Below, piece after piece: positions 22,033 through 32,323 of a stretch of 64,000 nucleotides of DNA (the stretch's first letter is position 1; each line of letters opens with the position of its first letter). The stretch is from Silene latifolia. Taxonomy: Eukaryota > Streptophyta > Magnoliopsida > Caryophyllales > Caryophyllaceae. The stretch covers positions 46,956,002-47,020,001 of the forward strand of contig NC_133528.1 of NCBI RefSeq assembly GCF_048544455.1, read 5' to 3'. Below the pieces are notes generated by a model. The model saw nothing but the letters and a program-made list of their open reading frames with translations. It had not been told where the DNA came from and searched no databases. The translations under genes and the position numbers were made by a program.

Positions 22033-22886
22033 GACCCGTCACCGATGTCCCATTATATGGAACAGTGCCGGTGATCTCTGCGGGAGATGTGGTCTGCGAG
22101 CACAATGCAGCTGTAGTTGTGCCGCCACATCCATCCTATCAATGGCCACCGCAACAAGATCCTCCTGAGATACAAGAAGAAGAGATTGCGGAGCTGAAAT
22201 CCTTGATGGAGACACTTGCATTCCAAGCGCAAGAATACTTCTCGCGAATTGATAAGCTCGAGTCTGAAGTTGCTCAGTTAGCAGCTGAGATGGAGATAGA
22301 AGAGATCGCGGAGTGGACATATTCAGTGGCGACGCTTGTATCACAAATGCAAGAGAGCAACAAAAATATGGACGCTCGATTACATGAGCTCGAGGCTGTA
22401 GTTGCTCAGTTAGCAGCTGAGATGCAAGAAGAAGAGGTATACCTTGCTGAGAGCGGTTTTTCCCCTGAAGAAACCGTGTTGCCCAATGCTGAGGATGACT
22501 TCTATGATTCGGACGACGAGTTCCTATCATATTTCACTGCCCCACGCGAAGATTTCAGCCCTGTACAGGAGGAATCACTCGATCGAGTGACTTATATAGG
22601 TCGATCGAGTGATTTGCCAGGAGAAACAGCTCGATCGAGTGAAATTGCTACTCGATCGAGTGGAATTCAGGAGGAAGTTGGTCGATCGAGTGGCTATTCT
22701 GCTCGATCGACTGATTTGGCCATTGGGAACTATGATTCGTCATTTGGGCTTGATTTAGATGACGATTTTGATTATGACGACGGTTACGGTGAATCTTCCC
22801 TATTCAAAGCCGAGTTGGATGCGCTTGAGGCTGAGATTTACGGGACGAATTCCACTGAGGGCGACAAAAGGACGGTGAGTCGGTAA
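22033..22886 (+). pseudogene. E2 ORF, first part: proline-rich, coiled-coil, acidic, palindrome-encoded repeats
   Basis: An open frame with no good ATG near its start; the first in-frame Met lies in SLMETLAF. Order: a proline-rich patch (VVVPPHPSYQWPPQQDP); two similar coiled-coil repeats of about 40 residues, each ending in LE(S/A)xVAQLAAEM; an acidic patch (DDFYDSDDEFLSYF); the RSS-type repeats encoded by six palindromes; and a second acidic patch (DLDDDFDYDDGYGE). The frame is lost near 22860 and continues in another frame at 22910. The family is unknown to me. The E1 ORF (5902-7105) is its homologue. The acidic, coiled-coil make-up could suit a structural or regulatory accessory protein, but that is a guess. 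Confidence 0.65.
22579..22710. repeat. In-ORF palindrome array of E2
   Basis: Six TCGATCGA cores with flanks CTCGATCGAG or GTCGATCGAG, spaced about 20-27 bp, all read in frame as RSS or DRV units. Confidence 0.9.
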
Positions 22887-22909
22887 TTACTCCTAGCACG
22901 GAAGAGGTA

Positions 22910-23296
22910 ATGAATTCTTTTATCTATGATTCCGTCATTAAGAGTGATCAACCTGAGGTAGTAAACGGTAATTTCATTATTGTTTGTAATTTGCCTCGTC
23001 TTATTCATGCTTCCTTTTTCAAAGCTATACCCCCTCATATGTGGACACATAAATTAGCAATTTCTCACCATCCTTGTCATTTTAAAATTGTTAATCTAAT
23101 TTGGAGCCCTAAATTATTGACAATTGCTCCCGCGCTCCTTTATTTTGTGGATAAATTTAGGAGCGCCCATAGGAAATTTGTTAGACTCAAACGGTTGTTT
23201 AATTTCATTTCCTATTTCTTGATTCCACTTTGGTGCTACTTATGCTGTTGTGTAGCACATGCGCAGCTATTTGACAAAGTTCTTTGCGCGCTTTGA
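22910..23296 (+). pseudogene. E2 ORF, second part: hydrophobic C-terminus
   Basis: Matches the C-terminal 130 residues of the E1 ORF (shared ALLYFVDKFRSAHRKFVRLK and FLIPLWCYLCCCVAHAQLFD). One hydrophobic stretch of about 20 residues near the end could be a membrane segment. It is offset in frame from 22033-22886. Confidence 0.6.
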
Positions 23297-23521
23297 GCTG
23301 TTTTGATTGTGATTAATTATAGAGGCTCGAAGGAAAAGAAGGTCGAGTGGGACTGTCTGAAGCTAGCGCTACCCGGGAGGCAACCCGGCGATTTTATTTT
23401 GCTTTTTATTCAATTTCAGTTGTAATAAATGGTTTTATACCATAGACTATCTCAGTACGCTTGTCTTGTTAAGTTTGCGGGCTGTTTTTCATTGCATTTT
23501 GCAGGAATACGCTGAGGATCA

Positions 23522-23682
23522 CTCGATCGAGTACTTGTTGTACTCGATCGAGCACTTTTGCTGCCAAATCCCTTCGATCGAGCAGAACTTCCTCTCGATC
23601 GACCACCTGCAAGATGAGGAACCACTCGATCGACTTACTTTCTTCTCGATCGAGCAGTTTTGAGCGCCCATGTTACTCGATC
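23522..23682. repeat. E2 post-ORF palindrome array
   Basis: Six TCGATCGA cores and one degenerate (ctcgatcagc), placed after the conserved hairpin (23359-23391) as in E1. Confidence 0.85.
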
Positions 23683-24048
23683 AGCCACTATACGACTGCT
23701 ATCGAGTGCTATTGACTTGGATTAGCTTCCTGAGACGGTTTTCCGGGCCCTTAGCAACCTCCCATTTCATGGTCGGTTTGGGGAGGTCCCTTATTTCGCG
23801 TATCTTGTGAGTTTTCCGTATTTACTCTCTTTCTCCTCTAGTTTGCATTTCCTTTCCATGTTTTGGTACAATGGGGGCATTGTACGGTTTGGTTTGGGGA
23901 GGTTTTGCATCCATATCTGTGTCTGCATATTGTTTTTATTGCATTTCAGTAATCACGTTTAATTTATGTTTGCATTGTTGTTTATTTTTTGTTAAAAATT
24001 CAAAAATTCCATAAAAATTGAAAAAAAAAATTGTTGAAAATTCAAAAA

Positions 24049-24615
24049 ATTTCATGTTTATTTTAGCATATAGGTTTAGTCGGAACGGTAGATTTCAGTG
24101 ATGAAATTGCACTATATTTGTCGTTTGCTTAAGCCTTGCATTAATTAATATCTCTTAGCTTTGTCTTATTGCATATCTACGAGTTAATGTTTAATTCAGC
24201 TGAACATATAGACTTGACCTGAAATTTTGGCAACCTACTTATAATTTCTAAGGATTTAGAGCCTTATAAACTGGTGTCACTTGTGGCCGGTTTCATGTAG
24301 GATTGTGAGTAGTTACTCCTTGCATATCATGTTCATCAATTTGTACATATATGAAATTCAATTGCTTTTTGCCTACATACATTCGGGTTAGTGGTTGGTG
24401 TCACATGCAGGGAGGTGCTTACATTTCCCTTTTCTTTCATTTTTACCCATAAACTCCACATTAGCCAAATTTGCCTGTTGACCTTTAGCTACATCCCAAA
24501 TTTAGCCTGCCTTGTCAAGCTAGTTTAGAATGTTCTGCGGTATATTGTCTATTGTATCAAATGTTGGCGCATATTCTGTTGATTCGGAGTTGGTAATTTA
24601 TGAAGAAAAGACGTG

Positions 24616-24656
<41 letters not shown>

Positions 24657-25382
24657 GTTGAAAAAAAAAGGAAACGAAAAAAAAAAAGAAATCAGAACAA
24701 AAACCGAAAAGAAAAAGAAAGGAAAATTTGAAAAAAGAGATGTTGTTTGTTGATTAGTCGGTTTCTGCTCCTATGATCTATCTTACATTATTTGAGGAGT
24801 ATGTTTGGTTCGGTTTGGTGAGTTTTATGCCAAATGAAGGGCATGTGCTTTATTCTTTAATTGAGTTGGAAATGGATATGTTTCATATGGTTTTGTTTAG
24901 GTACTAGCTTGATCACCTATACCTCCACATTCCCATAAATGTTTTGCCTTTTCTTACCCATTGCCTCACTTTACCATATTTTTGTAAGCCCTCGGCTGTG
25001 ACAGGACCTCGTTTGGTTGGAATGTGTGTACGGTAGCTAGAATTGTCTATCATATTAGTTGCATGCATGTTTATGTGGGTCGTAGTTTAGGTGAGCGGCT
25101 ATTTTTCTTTCTCTCTTACATATATATGTTCACCCTTTGCTTCATGAGAGAAGAGTGACCCGTGAGAGTCCATTGTTGAAGGTCTTGCAAGGTCGACGGT
25201 TCAGTTTTATTATAAACATCTTACAACTCATTTGCATTTGACTGTTTAGCTATAAGTGTTAGTTTGCTTGCATTAAATTGGCTTAAGTGGGCATTTGTAG
25301 CTACCTCTGAGTTATCTTTTTCCGTTCCTTTAGTTGCATTTTAGTTTACTCGGGGACGATTAAGGTTTGGTTTGGGGAGATT
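24049..25382 (+). other. E2 conserved spacer and polypurine tract
   Basis: No protein is encoded. It shares ordered blocks with E1 (3854-5175) and E3 (30967-32323). It contains a 36-A run (24616-24651) within a longer A/G-rich stretch to about 24740, and ends with ggtttggtttggggagatt (25363-25381) immediately before the 3' LTR. A near-identical tract lies at about 23886-23901. Confidence 0.75.
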
Positions 25383-26862
25383 TGATACGTGCATTTTGTA
25401 TAGCCTTTTAGCCTATTTTATGCACGTATTTCTATGCTTTTATCGTGGTTTTATGCTACGAATATGCCCCGAATTGCATACTTTGGAAGTTCTTGTATTA
25501 ATTGCAGGAATGAGCTTAGAGATGCGGAATCAAGCCTAAAACATGTCCCTACGCATGCATTTAGGAGATGAGTTGAGTCGGAGCTTGGAAAGTACTATTT
25601 TGAGATGCGCATTGGAGTAAGGAAGTTAGGCGAGCCAAGAGAGTGCTTCAATTTGCTAGTTCCTTATTGTAAGAGCCATATCTCGAGTTCTACAACAGTT
25701 ATTAAGGTGATTCCAGTTGGAGGTGGAAGCTTATCCTCTTAGCTTTCCAACGCCACCAACCACGCCCTATTAGTCCAAGTAACGAAGAAATGGCAGCCAT
25801 TTGAAGTTTGGTGCGCGAAGCAGGAATTACGCGCTGAGAAGTGCTCGATCGAGAACTATTTCTATTCGATCGAGAGCCCATTTGCTCGATCGAGAGCTAC
25901 TTCTTCTTGATCGAGTGATTAAAGGGAAAGAAGTCCTCGATCGAGAGGAATTGTTCTCGATCGAGAGGATTGCTAAGGAATAATACTCGATCGAGAGCCT
26001 TAAGTGCTCGATCGAGCAACAATCTTTGACGGGCTTGGACTTTTTAGTTAATTTCCGTCAATTAGGTTTAGCTAATCCTATTTTCTTATAAATAGGAAGT
26101 CAGTATGTCATTGAAAACTCTCTCACACACCTTACTTCGTTCCTTTTCTCTCTGGTTCGGATACATTGCTACTGTTACTTTGGTTCCTCATTTTCCGGAT
26201 CACTTAATTCAGTAATTCCTTCCCTTATTCTCTTTTAATGCTTATTTCTTCTTTAATTATTGTCATTGCTTATTTTATTATGAGTAGCTAATTCCCCTAG
26301 TATGTTAGGATTAGGGAAGCCGTGGCGTGATGTTTTAATTGACTTATATAGATTAGTCTTGCGATAGGAATTGTATTAGGCAATTTAATTGTTATCCGGT
26401 CGAATGAATGCATGCAGGAGACCATAAATCTAGTTAACCCCGACCTGGATCGAAAGATTGGAAGGGAAGACTTGCTTAATTACAATAGGGTATTGCAGTG
26501 AGGGCGAAAGTTAAGCTGTCTACGCTCTAGGGCGGTTTAAGGACCGAAAGGTGACGACCATAGCTCTTCTTATCAATAGTCTAATCGCCTTAGTATTCAT
26601 GATAGTATAAGATCTGATAGCTGCCACGGTGGACCGACTCCTAGCATACTTCCTTCCTCTTACTGTTAATTCTCTTATTTATTTCTCTTCTTTAGCCTTT
26701 TTAGTTTAGTCAACACAATCAATTAAACCCCATCAGTGACATTAGACAGATAAATCGACAAATAGATAGTACACCGCCTCCCTGTGGAGATCGACCCTAC
26801 TTACCGCTGACTTCTGTTAGTAGTACTTAGGTATTTATTTTTGGTACGAAACGACAGTATCA
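25383..26862 (+). repeat. E2 3' LTR
   Basis: Twin of 20360-21841, with the same array (about 25843-26017) and TATA box. Only scattered single-base differences and two small indels were noticed. Confidence 0.95.
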
Positions 26863-26884
26863 GTACTCACAACGACGGGTATCA
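26863..26884 (+). repeat. E2 target duplication and end of the E3 5' LTR
   Basis: gtact (26863-26867) repeats 20355-20359. 26868-26884 then completes the E3 LTR, matching the last 17 bp of 33812-33828 apart from one base. Confidence 0.93.
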
Positions 26885-26889
26885 AATTT

Positions 26890-26906
26890 TGGCGCCGTTG
26901 CCGGGG
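26890..26906 (+). other. E3 primer-binding site (tRNA-Asp)
   Basis: TGGCGCCGTTGCCGGGG, identical to that of E2 and exactly complementary to the plant tRNA-Asp 3' end. Confidence 0.92.
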
Positions 26907-27009
26907 AGGCAATAGTTCTAATTTTTAGTTGTTTTAATTTTAGTCTTTCTTAGTTTAAGGGACTTCTGTTCCTTAAACTTTTCTTATATTCTTTCTGTAG
27001 TTTCTTCTT

Positions 27010-28622
27010 ATGCGCAGGTCACAAGGTGGTGAACTAGTACCATTCGATCCTGAGATAGAGAAATCTTTGCGCGAGTTGAGACGATCACAAAGGGTATTAC
27101 CGACAGAGGAAGAGCTGAGTACTCTGTCAAGCTATTACGAGAACGAGCTGTTTGAGGAAGATCCACATTCCTCACCCGTTTCCACTTCTTCACCGAGACG
27201 TTACTTCTCGAAATTCCAGTCATGGCCGAGGAAGCGAGTATAGCTAGTCATTCGAGCCGACATTTGCAAACTTATATAAGGGGTTCGAATTACCGGGAGA
27301 TGCCAGGAAGTTCGAACCAAAGCCTTCATACATTAATATGGTTGAGAGAAACGATTCGGGGAGCGCAAATGAAGATGCAGCTAAGCACATGGAAACATTT
27401 ATTGACTCGCTTTCCATACCCCCACCACGGTGGCGTGACCCAAGACCAGAGATCAAGGAGACCATGTTTATCTTCTCCCTTCGTGATCTTTGCAAGGGAG
27501 TGGTATAGAGATCCGGACCGAGCCGCTCATGGCATCACCGACTGGAACTCCTTGGCATTGGCATTCTACAAGAAGTACTTTTCTGCTTCAAAGACGATTT
27601 CTATTAGAGCCCAAATCACGAGTTTCAAACAAGGGCCAGATGAGAACTTCCACGAGGCATGGGTCCGATTTAAGATGCTGGTGTGAACCATACCGCACCA
27701 TGGTTTCGAAAAATGGAGCATGTGCAATCATTTCTATAATGGGTCTGTATGACGATCGAGGAGGGCCATTTTGGATGTCTGCACCAATGGCCGATTTTTG
27801 AGAACTTGGGAGAGACCAAGGGGTGGAAGATAATTGACGACATAGCCACCCACAAGGCCGAGTATGGGAATTCGGAGGGAACCGGAGGAGAGCCGCTGAA
27901 TCTTCCTCTGTTCTTTGCGCTTGAAGCTCTCACTGCGAGATTTGACAAATATGAATTAGGAGGAGCTTCAAAGGGGGGTATTTACCAAGTAAATCTTTGA
28001 TCAGACGGTCCTTTAAATGCAGTGAAAGGTGCGGAGCCGAGGGACACGTTTGAAGAATTGCCCTAGTCCCTTTGAGTCTTGGTCGCCTTTCAACATTACA
28101 GGCAGACAAACACGTACTATGAGGCGAATGTCCACCCCAACTTGAGGTGGAGTAGCAGAATGTCCGAATCCGACTCAACCTCCACCACAAAGAAGAAGCA
28201 ACCTTATGTGCCCCCTCATCAAAAGCAACAACAATATCAAAAACCTCCTTATGTGCCGCAAAGAAAGCAACAACAATCCCATGGTTCTCGATTTTCTTGA
28301 GTTCAAGAACTTGTTCTTTGAAGGAGTCCCAAGCAAGAGAGGCCGGGATGAAGCTACTAGAGAGCCAAATTGCTCAATTGGCTAGTAAGAGTACCACTCG
28401 AGCTCCGGGACACTTACCGACTCAAACTGACCAAAAGGAGACCTTAAATGCCATCACTTTGAGGAGTGGGTCCACCCTTGAGGGTCCTGCCATGGTCAAG
28501 GACGCTGTTGAAAAAGATGAGCCGGAAACAAGTCAAAAGAAAGCTTCAACGAATAAATCAAAGAAACAGCCGTCTACCAGGTATATCGGTCGATCGATCG
28601 ATATACCCGTCGATCGATCGAT
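27010..28622 (+). pseudogene. E3 gag, broken
   Basis: It starts at ATG 27010 (MRRSQGGELV). The Retrotrans_gag core is clear over 27480-27730: AREWYRDPDRAAHGITDW, FYKKYFSASKTISIRAQITS and ENFHEAWVRFKMLV, followed in another frame by a KWSMCNHFYNGLYDD block. Downstream are a basic, Gln/Lys-rich stretch (28180-28300) and LESQIAQLASKS...NAITLRSGSTLEGP, an arrangement typical of Athila-like gag. Several frame changes occur (around 27240, 27480, 27690 and 28300) and the last one falls in the palindrome array. No zinc knuckle of the CCHC type is seen. The product would be a virus-like-particle capsid protein; this copy cannot make it. Confidence 0.85.
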
Positions 28623-28695
28623 ATGCGGGTTACACGCAGAAATTTTTCTGGAACTGTGCACCTTGGTCGATCGACTGAGGATAGTGGTCGATCGA
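28590..28695. repeat. In-ORF palindrome array of E3, with two expanded copies
   Basis: Four sites. The first two are 12-bp TCGATCGATCGA (28590-28601, 28610-28621); the other two are 8-bp cores with GTCGATCGAC flanks (28667, 28688). The reading frame changes across this array. Confidence 0.9.
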
Positions 28696-30101
28696 CCAAG
28701 ATTACTGCTGATAGCGAGATTGTTCGTCCTCCGATGCCCGATAACTTGAGGGATTATTTGTTTCGAGGTTCGACAGTCCCGGAGACATTGGGACAAGACC
28801 CGAGTGCTGATGGGGCAGTCCCGGCTCCGAAGTTCGATCCGATGACGGTCAATGGCTCACATTTGCGACGGTCTGAAGAGGGGTCAAGCTTCAACAAGGA
28901 GAAGGTGATGGACTTTCAGCCTAAGTCCACGGATACCGGCACGCGCGATTTAGAAGAGAGGGCTAAGGTACTTCTTACAGCCCCATATCCGGAGAGACTA
29001 GTGCCGACAAAAGAACAGGTATCTTTCAGTAAATTTGAAAAAGTTATTCGTAGCTTGAATGTGCAAGTACCTTTCCTCGAGTTGGTCAACCAAGTGCCCG
29101 CCTACACTAAATTCATGAAACAACTCCTGTCTAAGAAAAAGTCGCTTGAACATGTGCACACGGTCGCTTTAACCAAAGAGTCTTGCTCTTACTTGTCGCA
29201 CACTGCGCCCCATAAGCTAGAGGACCCGGGTAGCTTTTCTGTTCCTTGCAATATAGGTACCTTCTCTATTGAGAAGGCATTATGTAACTTAGGAGCTAGT
29301 ATAAGCGTCATGCCCTTGAGTCTAGCTAGGAAGCTCAAATTGACTAGGTTCGTAGTGACAGATATGACCGTCCAGATGGCCGATCGCTCTGCGGTCCAAC
29401 CCATAGGAGTCCTAGAGGACATCCCTGTCCAAATAGGGAAGTTTTTCTTCCCTGTTGACTTTGTTGTCCTTGACATGCCTGAGGATGCTCATATTCCCAT
29501 TATTTTGGGTAGGCCATTTCTGCACACTGCTGGTGCAGTCATAGATGTCGGTCTAGGTACCTTGACTTTTAAAGTAGGCAAACATTCTATTATCTTTGCC
29601 CAGCCGGCTAAGAAAAAGGACCCCATGTGGCCTGTGACTTGCAATACAGTTTCCGACAAGAAATCGTACTTTGTGCTTTCTGAATTACCTGTTTCTATTA
29701 CTACTCATGTGTTAACACCTCCGCCCCAGACTGGGAGCAAAAAGGAGGAAGAATCTGTTGTTTTAGATGTCGCAGGAGCTGGTTTGGGGAAGGGAGAGCC
29801 ACTTGTTGCTCCCGCTGCAAAGAAGCCGATCATTCAAAGAGGAGGTCTTGGTTGCCTGAGCTATGGAATTGATGAGGTAGTTGATGACGAGCCGGTCAAA
29901 GCCAGAGAGTCTGATTTGGATTCTGACAAGCCCGAAGAGATCATTGACTGGGGAGAAGATGAGAGTGTTGATCCGTTGAGTTCAGGGGACGTGGAAGCTG
30001 AGAAGGGTGCAGCTGCTAAGATAAGCACCGTTGAGGCTACCTCTAGTAGCCAGAAGCCGACGAAGTGGGCCATACCGTGGCCGTTTTTGATCAACTACTA
30101 G
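28623..30101 (+). CDS. E3 protease region (gag-pro C-terminal part), catalytic Asp replaced
   Basis: A 492-codon open frame, probably the continuation of gag in a shifted frame. Residues 1-190 are linker, with a conserved block PPYPERL-like (TAPYPERLVPTKEQ...FLELVNQVPAYTKFMKQLLS) typical of Athila-like polyproteins. The retropepsin fold follows at about residues 200-330: FSIEKALCNLGASISVMP, where related elements have D before LGAS, so the catalytic Asp is Asn here; VVLDMP; then IILGRPFLHTAGAVIDV with the conserved ILGRPFL strand. The remaining 150 residues are acidic linker, ending at a stop codon at 30099-30101. No reverse transcriptase follows. It is either an inactive protease kept by chance, or the Asn is a recent mutation. 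Confidence 0.85.
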   Translation: MRVTRRNFSGTVHLGRSTEDSGRSTKITADSEIVRPPMPDNLRDYLFRGSTVPETLGQDPSADGAVPAPKFDPMTVNGSHLRRSEEGSSFNKEKVMDFQPKSTDTGTRDLEERAKVLLTAPYPERLVPTKEQVSFSKFEKVIRSLNVQVPFLELVNQVPAYTKFMKQLLSKKKSLEHVHTVALTKESCSYLSHTAPHKLEDPGSFSVPCNIGTFSIEKALCNLGASISVMPLSLARKLKLTRFVVTDMTVQMADRSAVQPIGVLEDIPVQIGKFFFPVDFVVLDMPEDAHIPIILGRPFLHTAGAVIDVGLGTLTFKVGKHSIIFAQPAKKKDPMWPVTCNTVSDKKSYFVLSELPVSITTHVLTPPPQTGSKKEEESVVLDVAGAGLGKGEPLVAPAAKKPIIQRGGLGCLSYGIDEVVDDEPVKARESDLDSDKPEEIIDWGEDESVDPLSSGDVEAEKGAAAKISTVEATSSSQKPTKWAIPWPFLINY

Positions 30102-32323
30102 TTGGTCACATGTTTTCCAAACATTTTATTGCTTTTAAAACTTTTTATTACTTTTGTGTGCGCGAAAATTCGCATTTTATTTCGCTTGCTTAGGATTTTA
30201 TATGCTTTAGACTTTGCTTTGGGTTTTTGCGCAATTTTGGGCGCGTATTATTGTGCACTTGCAGGTTTTAAGACCTCATTAGCTCAAGTAATTGAGCAAA
30301 TACGAAAAATAAGGAGTACAGCAGTATTTTCAGTCGATCGATTTGCTACATTGGTCGATCGACTGAGTTGCACTTTCCAGGAGCTACTGTTCCTGAGACA
30401 CTGGTCGATCGACTGCCCCTTTTGGTCGATCGACCAGGGACGCTGCTGTACCTATTCACGACCTCTCCCCTGCTGTGTTTGGTCGATATGCGGACTTAAG
30501 GGAGTTTTCTACTCCACTTTATTTTCCGTCTAATTAATTATTTCTTCTAAATTTTATCATTTGTGCACATATTTACCGCTTTAAAATTGTCTTCTCGATT
30601 TTATGCGTGGGTTTTCATTTGTCTTTTCAGGTATTTATTAGTAGCATCGCTTAGCTAGCTCCGAAACCTCCTAGCTCATTTGGTTTTGGGAGGGTTTCCT
30701 TTTTTTCTGTTGAAAGTCTTGTGAGTTCCTGATCTCCTCTTCATGTCTTATTTATTTAATTTTCTCGCAATTCCCGTTTTCCATTTTTCTTCATTACATG
30801 ATTTTGCACAATGAGGACATTGTGCGATTTGGTTTGGGGAAGGGTTTTGCGTCGCATATCACTTGCTTGCATTCACGTTTACATTCTGTTTTGCATTGTT
30901 CATTTCATTTTATATGAATACAAAATACCAAAAAAATTGAACAATTTCAGAAATTTCAAAATAATGCACGTTTATTTTAGCATATAGGTCGAGTCGGAAC
31001 GGTAGTATTTCAATGATGACATTGCATTTTCAGCTGTTTATGCCTAAGCCTTGCTAGATTGACATGTTATTAGTAGAATCGTAAATGCATACCTACGAGT
31101 TTTCGTTAATTTTTGCTGGACTTGAGACTTGACTTTGAAAATTGGCAATCTACATTATATATTCTGAGATTTAGAGCCGTATAACTGGTGACATTCATGA
31201 CCAGTTTATCTAGGATTGTGAGTAGTACTCCTTATGAGGCATGTCACATAAATGTGCATAAATATGAACTTGATCTTCTTAATACCTGTATGCATTCGGT
31301 TTGTGGTTTGTTGACACATGTGGTAGAGGTTTCCCCTTATTCGTTTTGCCCATAAGCTCCACACTGCCAAAAATAGCCTTTTTGTCCCATTACTACATCC
31401 TACATTTAGCCTGTCCTTTGTCAAGCTAGTAGTCCGTGTCCTTGGGATTGTTACTCATTTTTGGTGGCATATGCTCTGTTGAGACGTTATTAGGAAAACG
31501 AAATGAAGGAAAGAAAGAAATAGAAAAGAAAAGAAAAAAAAAGAGATGAAAAATGATTCGAAAAAATGAAAAAAAAGGTTATGTACTGTTTAAGCAGTCG
31601 ATCGACTGCCCATTTAGGTCGATCGACCGAGGTTCGTGATAAAGAAAGAATCAATTCGCATAATTCAAATCCTTATCTTTTGGCGATTTTTGCTCCCATG
31701 TTTTATTCATATTTTATGGGGAGTTAGTTGATTACCTTTATACCTGGAGATTGTGAGATTTGTGCTTGCTATAGCACCGTTTCATTTGTTTTTTGAGCAA
31801 GAAGAAGGATATTGCCATTTGGTTCCGTTTTGGTACTAGCTTGATCACCTGTACCTCCACTTTTCCATAAATGTTTTGCCTCTTCTTACCCATACCTCAC
31901 ATATCCACATATATACCTCGGCATGTGTCATGGTCTTTTGTTGGTTGGAATGCGTATGTACGGTTGTAGAGATTGTTTTCATATTAGATTGCAGGCATGT
32001 TCTTATGGGTCGTAGTTAGGTGAGAGTCACTACAAAATTAATTCTTTCTATCCTCTTATTTTCACCTGTGGTTATTTGAGTGATTTGAGCGACCCGTGAG
32101 AGTCCAATTTGCTAAGTCTCTATAGTTAACGGATTAGCAATATTTCTAACGACTTCATAACTCGTTTGCATGATTCATTTGCTAATTGATTGTTAGTTGT
32201 GCATTAAATTGGTTTAGGCTTTACATGTTGCATTTCGCTCTGAGATTGAACTCGTTCCATTAGGTAATTAGATCGAGTCTAGTTCTTGCTTGGGGACAAG
32301 CAAGAGTTTGGTTTGGGGAAGTT
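30102..32323 (+). other. E3 3' spacer with palindromes, conserved block and polypurine tract
   Basis: No credible protein. Palindromes lie at 30334-30433 (four, GTCGATCGAC type) and 31598-31626 (two). A conserved block shared with E1 and E2 spans about 30967-32290. A purine-rich run lies at 31495-31580. The polypurine tract tttggtttggggaagtt directly precedes the 3' LTR (about 32307-32323), and an internal copy tttggtttggggaaggg lies at about 30829-30845. Confidence 0.8.

Larger units (their letters stand above)
20360..26862 (+). mobile_element. E2: non-autonomous Athila-like element nested in the E3 LTR
   Basis: LTRs 20360-21841 and 25383-26862 (1482 and 1480 bp) differ at only a handful of positions, so the insertion is recent. 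The perfect target duplication gtact lies at 20355-20359 and 26863-26867. It has a perfect tRNA-Asp primer site, one broken ORF homologous to that of E1, a post-ORF palindrome array, a conserved spacer and a polypurine tract. No gag, protease, reverse transcriptase or integrase is found. Confidence 0.95.

Noticed and set aside
22039-22530. 163-residue frame on the minus strand
   Set aside because: Shadow of the E2 ORF, antisense to its coiled-coil and acidic region, with no domain.
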